Assembly (NCBI GenBank): GCA_007751475.1
Contig: CP036434.1
Coordinates: forward strand, 7,011,524-7,075,523
DNA length: 64,000 nucleotides
Direction: 5' to 3'
DNA from: Saltatorellus ferox
Lineage (GTDB): Bacteria > Planctomycetota > UBA1135 > GCA-002686595
Positions 41,766 through 50,012 of the stretch are shown here, in pieces. Made by a program: the position numbers and the translations under genes. How positions within the stretch are numbered: position 1 is the first letter of the stretch; every line of letters starts with the position of its first letter. The notes below the pieces were generated by a model. It made no database searches and was not told the origin of the DNA. It worked only from the letters and a program-made list of their open reading frames with translations.

Positions 41766-41970
41766 CATGTTCTGATGCAGAACGTCGCGCGGACCTGGGC
41801 GCCCACGCTCTCCGTCACCGGCGCGGATGGACTCCCCGCGATCGCGGACGCGGGCAACGTGCTGCGCCCGGAGACTGCGCTGAAGCTGAGCTTCCGTCTC
41901 GCTCCCACGACCGAGCCGAAGGCGGCCATGGCGGCGCTGACGAAAGCGCTCACGGGCGACGCCGACCGCC
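41766..41970 (+). pseudogene. M20-family metallopeptidase, internal fragment
   Basis: Frame reading VARTWAPTLSVTGADGLPAI, ADAGNVLRPETALKLSFRLA and PTTEPKAAMAALTKALTGDA, the dimerisation (lid) domain of an M20 dipeptidase. Homology stops after about 41970, where an unrelated frame begins. It corresponds to the part of the protein just before, and slightly overlapping, the fragment at 37134. The overlapping bases differ at about 5 of 27 positions, so the two come from different paralogues. 41504-41765 holds nothing recognisable. Confidence 0.65.
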
Positions 41971-42048
41971 GCACTGGCGGAGGACACCTGGCGCTTCCGG
42001 GCGTGTTTCCGCAATTTGCGTGAACCTCTGCCTCGACTTTCCGACGGC

Positions 42049-42540
42049 TCACCGAAGATCGATCGCGACGCTCGCCGTGAAGTTCGACGTCGGCGGGCCG
42101 CTCGGGGAACTGTCCCAGTGCCAGAGCTGAAAGTACCAGGTCTCACCTGGCTGCGCGGCGACGGCGCCCATCGGCTGCGGCATCGCCGTCAGGTCCACGA
42201 TCGTGTCGATCTGTCCCTGCGCTCCGCTCGACTGGATTTGTCCTGCGAAACGGCCGATCGAGCCGCCCAGGCAGAGGTTGCCCGCGCTACCGCCCGGCAG
42301 CGCGGCGAAGCCCGCGGTGCGCGAGGTCAGAAGGTAGCCGAACGCCGTCTGCGGCAGGCGGCTAGCGCGCAAGAGCAAGCCGTTCTCGGCGACGTAGCTG
42401 GAGCCCGACCCGACGAGGCGGCCGATCTGGCCCGTCGAATTCGGCCTGACGACGCAGGTCGTCGTGCTGCCCACCTTGCGCTCGACGGTCACGAGCGCGG
42501 TCTCTCCACCCGCGTGCTGCACGACAGCGAGCAGGGCTCC
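42049..42540 (-). pseudogene. Secreted-protein C-terminal NSTG domain, 5' truncated by block C
   Basis: Minus-strand frame open from the edge of block C: GALLAVVQHAGGETALVTVE, CVVRPNSTGQIGRLVGSGSS, LPGGSAGNLCLGGSIGRFAG, GETWYFQLWHWDSSPSG, ending AIDLR. This is a complete copy of the same C-terminal domain type as in the beta-helix protein, but distinct in sequence. The functional part of the protein upstream is lost at the block C junction and is not found in the window. A GTG at 42522 could start a 157-residue product, but no signal peptide would remain. Confidence 0.7.
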
Positions 42541-42890
42541 GATGGCCTGGGGCGGGCGAGCCTTCGCATCGACCTCACCACGCTACCGACGTCGATGGGC
42601 TCAACCGCCGCTGCCGCCGGAGAGTCCTGGTACTTCCAGGCCTGGCACCGTGACAGGACGGACGTCGGGGTCACGTCTGGATTGAGCTCGGCGGTCCAGG
42701 CTAACTGGCAGTAGTTGCGGCGGCGGTACTTCGTCGCCAGTCGTTCGGCGAGTCTCAGATCGCGCGGCCCGGGGAATGCCGTGCCTGAGTCTCTGGGTGC
42801 TCGCCCGCGTCGCGGCGCGCGCAGAACGGCGAGCAATCAACGCCTGCTCGAGGCCTAGTGAATCGTTTCGCCACCCCGCTTGGAATTCCT
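42541..42890 (+). repeat. Repeat block C (interrupted by an IS110-type element)
   Basis: 350 bases matching block A to within a one-base deletion and a few substitutions. It stops at GGAATTCCT. The missing ATCCGT is found at 44470-44475, on the far side of the IS110-type element. Confidence 0.93.
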
Positions 42891-42892
42891 TC

Positions 42893-42904
42893 GATGAGAA
42901 GGCC
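42893..42904 (+). repeat. IS110-type element, left subterminal inverted repeat
   Basis: GATGAGAAGGCC, 2 bases inside the left end. It is the exact reverse complement of 44452-44463. Confidence 0.88.
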
Positions 42905-42955
42905 CTCCAGCGTCAAGCAGTAAATCAGGGATTGCCCGAGGGTGTGTCGCCTGTA

Positions 42956-42973
42956 GATCGCCGAGAGGCGATC
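42956..42973. ncRNA. Hairpin within the IS110-type non-coding end (possible bridge-RNA region)
   Basis: Perfect 7-bp stem GATCGCC / GGCGATC with a GAGA loop inside the 398-bp non-coding 3' region of the element (42891-43288). That the region encodes a bridge RNA is inferred from the IS1111-type organisation. The boundaries of such an RNA are not determined. Confidence 0.35.
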
Positions 42974-43288
42974 GAGCTACGTGGTCCGCCTTGCTTCTAT
43001 CCGCACTCTGCCCCGGTGTGGCTCGTGTCGCCGCCTCGGTGCTCGATGGGGTCCGTCCAGTCGGGCGCTGCTATCTATCCGGCGGAGTGCGATGCGCGGC
43101 TGACCGAAGTCTGTTGTGCATCCAATCCTAGGCCAGCCATCGAGTTCTGGCCCGCAGTCGCCAGGACTGGGCGGTTTCACGTAGCTTGATCTGTTCTTTC
43201 GGTTCTCTACTCAGTCGGTTGGAGTTCCGGGCTCTTAGCTGTTCGCCCTACAGGCGAGCGTGAGCCAGGTGATTCAGTGGTTGTCGTG

Positions 43289-44378
43289 TCACGCAGGGAC
43301 CGCCGCCGCGCCTTGCTTCTTCGCTGTGCGGTTCGCGTTCCTTAGCGGTTCATACACCTCGCCCGTGCGCCACAGAGTGTGGAGCAGTACCGCCAGCTTG
43401 CGGGCCACAGCGATGACCGCCTTCTTCTTGGTGGTCTTGCCGCCGCGCGCGGCTAGCTCCAGGCCCCAGCGTCTGAGGTCGGAGTCCTTGCCGAACGGCC
43501 CGAGCATCTGCTGAGCGCACTGCACGAGGTGTCGACGGACCTCGTTGTCGCCTGCCTTGGTGATCCGCATCTCGGGGTCGCCCTTCCCGGACTGTTTCCG
43601 CTTGGGGGTCAGCCCAAGGTAGCCCCCAACGTCGCGGCTTCGTTCGATGCGTGACGGGTCCTCGATGGTGAGGATGAAGCGCAGAGCCGTGTGAGGACCA
43701 ACGCGATCGACCTGTTGCAGGACCTGTGTCTCTGGGTAGACCTCCTTCGTGAGCCTGATGATCTCTTTGCCCGAGCACCTTGATCTGTTCGTTCACGGTG
43801 CGCAGCGTCGCCAGGATTGGTTGCAGTGCGCCGTCCAGTTCGCTCGGTATCTTGTCCTCGACCCAGGTGTGGAACAGGGCGGCGCTCTTCTTGGCCGTTC
43901 GAGCCCCGAACGACTTGAGGACGCCGTGGATATGGTTGACCATGGACGTCCGCATCGAGACGAGTAGGTCCCGTGAACGAGCCTTGTTGAGGTCGGCGCG
44001 CGCCGAGCGCTCGCGGTGCTGGATCGGGTGCAGGAGCTTCAGGTCGAGGCGTGCGACTCGAGCAAGCTGCTCGGCATCGACCGCATCGCACTTCGAGTCG
44101 TTCTCGTAGATCAGCCGCAGCTTGCGGGGGTTGGCGACGATCACATCGTGGCCGAGCTCCTTGAGCAGTTCAGCGACCTAGCAGGACTGACCGCCAGCCT
44201 CGATGGCGATGCGCAGTGACTCACCCTGCTCGAAGCGGCGCCGCATCGCAGCCATTGTCGTCGGCACTTCTGCCCGTTCGAGGACCTCCCCGTCGCCGGA
44301 GAGGACGCAGATGTGGCTCTTCTTGTCTCCGAGGTCGATTCCGATGGTCGTCTTGTCGGTCATGGTAGATTGAGTCAT
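43289..44378 (-). pseudogene. IS110-family transposase, inactivated by a stop and a frameshift
   Basis: About 362 codons from ATG 44378, preceded by AAGGAGG. The N-terminal DEDD domain starts TIGIDLGDKKSHICVLSGDG. An in-frame TAG (44178-44180) lies in EAGGQSC*VAELLKELGHDV, where relatives have Trp, so a single TGG-to-TAG change is likely. A one-base frameshift near 43768 follows VNEQIKVLGQ, after which the frame continues KEIIRLTKEVYPETQVLQQV and the C-terminal transposase_20 part YLGLTPKRKQSGKGDPEMRI. Two lesions suggest a decayed element unless they are sequencing errors. Confidence 0.88.
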
Positions 44379-44451
44379 GGTCAGCCTCCTTGTTGGGCCT
44401 CGAGCCCGTCTGATGTTCAGGGTCCCTTCAGGGTAACCCGAGCCGGAGGCT

Positions 44452-44463
44452 GGCCTTCTCATC
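44452..44463 (-). repeat. IS110-type element, right subterminal inverted repeat
   Basis: GGCCTTCTCATC on the plus strand, the exact reverse complement of the left repeat, ending 6 bases from the right end. Confidence 0.88.
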
Positions 44464-44469
44464 CCATCT

Positions 44470-44475
44470 ATCCGT
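44470..44475 (+). repeat. Right-hand remainder of repeat block C
   Basis: ATCCGT, the last six bases of the block. It restores GGAATTCCTATCCGT when joined to 42890. Confidence 0.75.
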
Positions 44476-44690
44476 CGCAGCTCTTCGATACGGACGTCGA
44501 TCCCGAGGAGCAGCGCGATCTGAGCGAGGCAAACCCCGAGCGCATGGCCCGGCGGATGGGGGAGATTCGAACGCGACTCGTCGAAGAAGGCGGGACCGCG
44601 CTGTCGGAGCCGCTCAGCCAGACGATGCTGCGGGACCTCGAAGCGCTGGGCTACGGCGGCCGGGATCTCGAGACGGCGGAGCCGAAGTAG
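44476..44690 (+). pseudogene. Sulfatase, C-terminal fragment
   Basis: In-frame from the edge of block C: SQLFDTDVDPEEQRDLSEAN, PERMARRMGEIRTRLVEEGG and LSQTMLRDLEALGYGGRD. This matches the last ~70 residues of sulfatase-fold proteins of the type at 18852-21676 (F/LYDL...DPGE..NL, then ALGYGG). The preceding ~400 residues are missing from the window. No start codon with a ribosome site is evident, so it is a remnant. Confidence 0.75.
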
Positions 44691-44700
44691 CGACAGGTTG

Positions 44701-45207
44701 CTACTGCCGAAGCGACGATTTGAGCAGCTGCATGACGCGATCGCGCCATTCACGGCTCAGGGCCTGCTTGCGGAATCGGTGGAGCTCCAGCTCCGCGCCC
44801 CGGTGCCGATAGACGATGGGCCAGACGGTGAACGTGTAGGTGAGGTCGGCGGAGTCCTGTTCGACCGAGTCGACCTCGACGCGGCCCTTCCCGTCCGCGG
44901 GGAGCGCGCGGCGCCGAGCCCACAGGAAGTTCGTCGTCCAGAGTTCGAGTTCGCGGGTCGCGCGGTTGATGCGCACGTGCTTCTGCCGCATCAGGCACCA
45001 GAGGCCGAGGATTCCCAGTCCGGAGGCCATGACGCCGACGACCGACCAGAGCACCAGGAGTTCGTTCTCGGTATGCGGTGTCTCGCGCCCGTCGATCCCC
45101 GATTGGGTGGAGAGGGCGATGAGGGCGGCCGCTGCGAGCAGCGAGCTGCCCGTCAACACCATACGGGCGCGCGGGAACGGCAGGTCGTAGGGCTGGGAGG
45201 TCGGCAT
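44701..45207 (-). CDS. Small membrane protein, unknown function
   Basis: 168 residues with two hydrophobic helices (RMVLTGSSLLAAAALIALST and LVLWSVVGVMASGLGILGLW), then a soluble C-terminal ~90 residues (RINRATRELELWTTNFLWAR). The layout resembles small PH-like or DUF-type membrane proteins. No family is recognised. It converges on the sulfatase fragment and is divergent from the exported protein starting at 45327. Confidence 0.55.
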   Translation of the reverse strand: MPTSQPYDLPFPRARMVLTGSSLLAAAALIALSTQSGIDGRETPHTENELLVLWSVVGVMASGLGILGLWCLMRQKHVRINRATRELELWTTNFLWARRRALPADGKGRVEVDSVEQDSADLTYTFTVWPIVYRHRGAELELHRFRKQALSREWRDRVMQLLKSSLRQ

Positions 45208-45326
45208 CTCATGACGTCATGCGGCGTACGCGTCCCCGGACTGCCAGCTTCTCCGACTTTCGCGGACGCGGGGCCGCTCGCTTCGAGACGTTCGCCTGGC
45301 AGGGCCACGCCCGGTAACCTGTCGGC

Positions 45327-46655
45327 ATGACTTTTCCCTTCGTCCAGGCTCTTCTCGCGGGCGGCCTCCTGGCGCCCTGCGCTTTCCCGGTTTCCGGCGA
45401 CGAGGGCGCGACCGCACCCTCACGGGTGGAGGTGATCCAGCCCCGGCGGATCGCCACCATGGACCGCGAGGGAAAGGTGCCCGCGCGTAAGCTGGGTGGT
45501 CGGCCGCGCCAGCAGGAGGGAATGCTGATCTTCGATGGCGCCACGGATGGCGATCGGCAGCTCGATCCGCAGATCGCGGTCGGTGGCGACTACGTGCTGA
45601 CGGCGACGAACGGCGGACTCATCGTCTACACCAGGGCCGGCGACTACGTTCTCGGCGTTCATCAGAGCGCGTTCGAGAACGGCATCGATCCGAAGGTCTT
45701 CTACGATCGCCACAACCGGGTCTTCGGCTTCGACCTCTGGGTCTACTGGGACGACGCGAAGGTGAAGCCCGTCAACATCTCGATCTCCGAGACGAGCGAT
45801 CCGACCGGCGCCTGGAACACGTATCCGGTTCCTGCGCCCGCTGGCGTCGACGGTGGGGCGATCGCGGCGAGTCGGCGCTGGACGGGCTACTCGTTCCCCG
45901 GCGGCGAGGAGCGGACGTTCGTCCTGCGGACGGCGGACATGAAGGCAGGCAAGCCCACGACGGCGTATCACTTCCCGGGAGGCCTCGGCCATCCGGTGCT
46001 CGGTCAGGACGCCGTCGATTCGCTCTACTTCCTGGACGTGACTCCGAAGGAGTTCATCGTTCGATGCGTCGAGGAAGGAGAGGACGGTGCGCCGCTCGCG
46101 CGCCTCGTGGGAAGGAGCGAGCACGGGCTGCAGTTCGTGGGATCGCCTCCGCAGTCGCCGCAGAAAGGCACCGACAAGCCGACCGCATCAGGCGATCGTC
46201 GGCCGAAGAACGTGGTGCTCCAGGGCGGGCATCTCTGGTTCTCTCATACCGTGAACGTGGGAGGCCGAGCCGGCGTTCAGTGGCACGAGATCGAGCTCGA
46301 CGGAACGATCGTGCAGTCGGGCCTCCTCGCTAGCGAGACCTCGAGCTTCATTCAGACCTCGCTCGCCGTGAACGACCAGCTGGACGTGCTCGTGGGCTTC
46401 CAGGAGACGAGCCCCGGCATGTTCATCAGCCCGCGCCTCGCCTGGCGACGGGGCACCGACGAGCCGGGTACGTTGCGTCCGGTCGTCTCCATCGGTGAAG
46501 GCAAGGCCGCCACCGAGGGAGGACCGTGGGGCGACTACAGCGGCTCGTGTATCGACGGACAGAACGGCCTCGATCTGTGGACCGTTCAGAGCGTGGCGGA
46601 CGAGGAGGGGAAGGGCGACACGGTGATCGCGCGTGTGCCCATGGAGCGACGCTGA
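45327..46655 (+). CDS. Exported beta-propeller-like protein, unknown function
   Basis: 442 residues with a signal peptide (FVQALLAGGLLAPCAFPVSG). Internal motifs resemble six-bladed propeller blades: DPQIAVGGDYVLTATNGGLI, DPKVFYDRHNRVFGFDLWVY, DPTGAWNTYPVPAPAGVDGG, GHPVLGQDAVDSLYFLDVTP. The 'P-Q-I-A-V-G..Y.L...N' opening and the later GGPWGDYSGSCIDGQNGLDL are found in secreted planctomycete proteins, as I remember them. No catalytic motif can be named. It ends before a rearranged interval, 46656-46862, which contains no recognisable gene. Confidence 0.58.
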   Translation: MTFPFVQALLAGGLLAPCAFPVSGDEGATAPSRVEVIQPRRIATMDREGKVPARKLGGRPRQQEGMLIFDGATDGDRQLDPQIAVGGDYVLTATNGGLIVYTRAGDYVLGVHQSAFENGIDPKVFYDRHNRVFGFDLWVYWDDAKVKPVNISISETSDPTGAWNTYPVPAPAGVDGGAIAASRRWTGYSFPGGEERTFVLRTADMKAGKPTTAYHFPGGLGHPVLGQDAVDSLYFLDVTPKEFIVRCVEEGEDGAPLARLVGRSEHGLQFVGSPPQSPQKGTDKPTASGDRRPKNVVLQGGHLWFSHTVNVGGRAGVQWHEIELDGTIVQSGLLASETSSFIQTSLAVNDQLDVLVGFQETSPGMFISPRLAWRRGTDEPGTLRPVVSIGEGKAATEGGPWGDYSGSCIDGQNGLDLWTVQSVADEEGKGDTVIARVPMERR

Positions 46656-46862
46656 TCGCTCCCTCGAGGGTCGGCTTCGTTGGTCATCCATCGAGGAGCC
46701 TGTCGCACTTGAGCGAATCCGCGCGGAGCACCTCCTGAATCGCAGTGCTGCGTGGATTCGAACCCACCTGACTCCATTAAGGCTCGAAGTGAGCGCTGTC
46801 CATTGGCGGTACCGCTGTGCGCGACTGCCGCTTGGTTCGACAGGTCTCGCCTCTTCAGGTCA

Positions 46863-47640
46863 CTACTTGCCGAGCGCTTTGACGTCGATGCGAAGAATCT
46901 CCTTGCCGCTTGCCGCGAGCAAGGCGTCGCCCTCGCCCCAGGTCACGAGCGCCACGAACGCCTCTCGCCCTTCGACGCGAGATGCTTGCCCCACGAGTTC
47001 GTCCTTGCTGAGGTCCCATACGAAAAGTTTGCCTTCCAGGGAGCTCGCTGCGATCCATTTCCCCTTCGGGTGGAAAGCAAGCTCGGTGAACTTCGCGCCC
47101 TCGGCTTCGAGGATGCGGTCCACTTTGCCACTTCGACGACTGTGGAAGAGGATCTCGCTCGTCCCCGAGACCGAGGCGAGGATCTTCCCCTTGGGGTGCC
47201 ATGCGACGGCTTCTATGGGCGACTCGTGTCCGACCAGGATGTCGTCTTCTTTCACGTCGCAGCTCGCGCTGCCGACGAAGCGAATCGTCCCGTCCTCTCC
47301 GCCGATGGCGACCTCCTTGGCCTTTGGCCCGATCGTGAGGCAGGTGACGCCGCCGTTCTTGATGCCGCGTTGACTCCAGCCCGAGCCTCCCTTGCCCGCG
47401 AGGCGCTCGACGCCATGGCGTGGGGTTCGCTCCTCCAGAGCGAGTCGTTGCTTTCAGCGCCCCTGGTGGGATCCCATTCGGATACGACGCCCACGGCGTC
47501 GACGGAAATGAGCCAGGCGCCCATGGTGCTGCATGTGAGATCAGCGAGTGACGTCTCGGAAGTGGCGACCGTGGTGACCGCGGGCTCTGCGCGTTCCTCG
47601 GCGGCAGGAACAAGTGCGGTCGCCGTCGACGCTGATCGGC
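46863..47640 (-). pseudogene. WD40-repeat protein, 5' truncated and frameshifted
   Basis: The 3' part (47255 to 46863) reads HESPIEAVAWHPKGKILASV, AKFTELAFHPKGKWIAASSL and EGKLFVWDLSKDELVGQ, which are WD40 blades. The frame continues upstream as GGVTCLTIGPKAKEVAIGGE. A preceding blade (STMGAWLISVDAVGVVSEWD) is in another frame, so there is a frameshift at about 47400-47440. The 5' end is lost where sequence related to the GT-C-like gene begins (47649). Either a decayed gene or a sequencing indel in an already truncated one. Confidence 0.62.
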
Positions 47641-47648
47641 GCCATCGC

Positions 47649-47800
47649 AGCGCCCCCCCGACTGAATCCTTACGTGATGGGTGTGGCCGGACGCGAAGGA
47701 GCGCCGCCCTTGCTCCTCGATGCAAACTACAGTTTGCGGGCCCTTGCCGACCTGCTTCCGCCCTTCGCCGCCGGACTTCCTCCCCCACCGATCCCTTGCC
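47649..47800 (+). pseudogene. Fragment related to the 3' end of the GT-C-like gene
   Basis: Reads LNPYVMGVAGREGAPPLLLD and ANYSLRALADLLPP, matching residues ~409-446 of the protein at 24578-26014. Nucleotide similarity continues past that gene's stop into its downstream flank, with an internal deletion of roughly 80 bases. It abuts the S9 peptidase start at 47801. It is non-functional by itself and marks an old duplication. Confidence 0.7.
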
Positions 47801-49864
47801 ATGCTGATCTCCGCTTTCCTCCTCGCCGTCGCAGCCGTACCCCAGGAGGAGGCGCCGCCCTCCGCGGATCGTCGCCCCATCGAGGCGATGGATCTCTTCC
47901 AGCTGGAGGGCATCGAGTCGCCCCAGGTTTCGCCGGGCGGCATGCACGTGCTGTACCTGCGGACGATGTTCGACGTGATGTCGGACTCCAGCTACCCGGA
48001 CCTCTGGATCTACGACGTGCAGAGCGGCGACCAGCGTCCGCTCATCGCGGCGGTGGGCGGCGCGAAGTGGTCACCCGACGGGCGGCACATCGCCTACGTG
48101 AAGATGGCGGGCGACGACGGCGCGGAGATCTTCGTGCGCTGGATGGACGACGGCACGACTCACCAGGTCACGCGCGCCGCGAAGTCGCCCGGTTCGATCG
48201 CCTGGTCGCCGGACGGCAAGCGGATCGCCTTCACCATGGGCGTCGAGCGCAAGGCCGAGCCGCTCGCGAAGCTGCCCTCGGCGCCCAAGGGCGCGAAGTG
48301 GGCGCCTGCGGCCAAGGTGATCGAGCGCTTCAGCTACCGCGGCGACGGACAGGGCTACAAGGAGAACACCGACACGCAGATCTTCGTCGTCGACGCCTTC
48401 GGCGGAACGCCGCGCCAGGTGACCTCGGGGGAGCGCGACCACGGCGGCCCCCTCACCTGGATCGACGCTTCCACCGTCCTCTTCAGCGCGAACCTCCGCG
48501 ACGACCGCCGGGCGAACCCAAACGAGACGGACATCCACGCCCTCCACGTGGATACCGGGGAGCTGACGAAGCTCACGAACCGCAGCGGGCCCGACTCGGA
48601 TCCGGTGTTCGACGCTGCCTCGGGTGCTCTTTACTGGATGGGTTTCGACGACCGTCGCCAGGGGCACCAGCAGGCCGAGATCAGCCGGCGCGCAGACGGA
48701 CTGAATCCTGAGGCGAAGATCGCCGTCCTCACGGAGGGTCTGGATCGAACTCCGGACAGCCCCAAGTTCGACGGCGGGAAGCTCTGGTTCACCTACGCGG
48801 ATGAGGGCGTCACGAAGCTCGCGTTCCTGAAAGGAGACTCCATCGAAACCACCGAGTTCACGCTCCACGGAATCGGCTCCGGTCGGCCCTATTCGACGGG
48901 TAGCTACGACGTGGCGAATGGAACGCTTGCCTACGTTGGAGGCGACCCGTCCTGGCCGGGCGAACTCTACGTCGAGCGCAACGGTCGGCTGGCCCAGGTC
49001 ACGGACGTCAACAGCGACCTTCGCCGCGTGGTCCAGCTGGGCGAGGTAACCGAGCAGTGGACCGAGTCCGGCGCGGACGGCGAGCGCGTTCAGTCCTGGA
49101 TCATCACGCCGCCGGGCTTCGACGCCGAAGCGACCGACGAAGCCGGCAGGCCGATCCTCCACCCGACGATGCTGGAGATCCACGGCGGCCCCTTCGCGGC
49201 CTACGGACCGCAGTTCTCGTTCGAACTCCAGCTCTTCGCCGCGCTCGGCTACATCGTCGTCTACGGGAACCCGCGCGGCAGCACGAGCTACGGCGAGCGC
49301 TTCGCCAACCTCATCCACCACAACTATCCGTCAGAGGACTACGACGACCTGATGAGCATGGTGGACGGCGCGGTCGCAAAGGGCTTCGTCGATCCAGAGC
49401 GCCTCTACGTCACGGGCGGCAGCGGCGGCGGCGTCTTGACCGCGTGGATCGTCGGCAAGACGAACCGCTTCGCGGCCGCGGTCGTCGCCAAGCCCGTCAT
49501 CAACTGGATCTCGTTCGCGCTGACCTCCGACGCCTACGACTTCTTCTGGCAGTACTGGTTCCCGAAGGCCCCCTGGGACGCGCCAGAGCACTACTGGAAG
49601 CGCTCGCCGCTGAGCCTGGTCGGCAACGTCACGACGCCGACGATGCTGCTGACCGGCGAATCCGACTACCGCACGCCGATCTCGGAATCCGAGCAGTACT
49701 ACCAGGCGCTGAAGATCCGGGGCATCGACACCGCTTTCGTGCGCATCCCCGAGGCCAGTCACGGGATCGCGAGGCGACCCAGCCACCTGATCTCGAAGGT
49801 GCTGCATATTCACGGCTGGTTCTCGCGCTATCCGAGAGCCGACGAGACCGAGGACGCGAAGTAG
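47801..49864 (+). CDS. S9-family (prolyl oligopeptidase/DPP-type) serine peptidase, secreted
   Basis: 687 residues from ATG 47801, with a short signal (MLISAFLLAVAAVPQE). Residues ~30-400 form a TolB-like propeller (GGAKWSPDGRHIAYVKMAGD, GSIAWSPDGKRIAFTMG). Residues ~430-680 form the alpha/beta-hydrolase domain, with oxyanion LEIHGGPFAAYGPQFSFELQ, nucleophile YVTGGSGGGVLTAWIVGKTN, acid LLTGESDYRTPISESEQYYQ and His IPEASHGIARRPS. It is an exported peptidase of acylaminoacyl- or dipeptidyl-peptidase type. Length and triad are normal. Confidence 0.9.
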   Translation: MLISAFLLAVAAVPQEEAPPSADRRPIEAMDLFQLEGIESPQVSPGGMHVLYLRTMFDVMSDSSYPDLWIYDVQSGDQRPLIAAVGGAKWSPDGRHIAYVKMAGDDGAEIFVRWMDDGTTHQVTRAAKSPGSIAWSPDGKRIAFTMGVERKAEPLAKLPSAPKGAKWAPAAKVIERFSYRGDGQGYKENTDTQIFVVDAFGGTPRQVTSGERDHGGPLTWIDASTVLFSANLRDDRRANPNETDIHALHVDTGELTKLTNRSGPDSDPVFDAASGALYWMGFDDRRQGHQQAEISRRADGLNPEAKIAVLTEGLDRTPDSPKFDGGKLWFTYADEGVTKLAFLKGDSIETTEFTLHGIGSGRPYSTGSYDVANGTLAYVGGDPSWPGELYVERNGRLAQVTDVNSDLRRVVQLGEVTEQWTESGADGERVQSWIITPPGFDAEATDEAGRPILHPTMLEIHGGPFAAYGPQFSFELQLFAALGYIVVYGNPRGSTSYGERFANLIHHNYPSEDYDDLMSMVDGAVAKGFVDPERLYVTGGSGGGVLTAWIVGKTNRFAAAVVAKPVINWISFALTSDAYDFFWQYWFPKAPWDAPEHYWKRSPLSLVGNVTTPTMLLTGESDYRTPISESEQYYQALKIRGIDTAFVRIPEASHGIARRPSHLISKVLHIHGWFSRYPRADETEDAK

Positions 49865-50012
49865 CGGGCACGGATCGGACCGCCATGGACTGCCTCGTCC
49901 CGGGACGAACGCGGCCCGAAGGGCAGGAGCGGGCACCTCCGCTCCTTTTACGTACTCCTGAAGAGAAATACCGGCGGCCCGAGTCGAGAGGTGGAGTTCA
50001 CGACCGCCTCCC

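Larger units (their letters stand above)
42891..44469 (-). mobile_element. IS110-family element, IS1111-like group
   Basis: A 1579-bp element inserted in repeat block C. The boundaries follow from the uninterrupted copies A and B: left flank GGAATTCCT, right flank ATCCGT, with a CT dinucleotide at both junctions (42889-42890 and 44468-44469) as a probable core. Subterminal 12-bp inverted repeats GATGAGAAGGCC (42893-42904) and its complement (44452-44463) are perfect. It has a DEDD-type transposase on the minus strand and a 398-bp non-coding 3' region (42891-43288). In the IS1111 group that is where a bridge RNA would lie. Confidence 0.88.

Noticed and set aside
46745..46775. A tRNA-like T-arm (GGGTTCGAATCCA on the minus strand) near 46750
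   Set aside because: The T-stem has mismatches and no anticodon arm, D-arm or acceptor partner can be found. Probably chance or a scrap too small to call.
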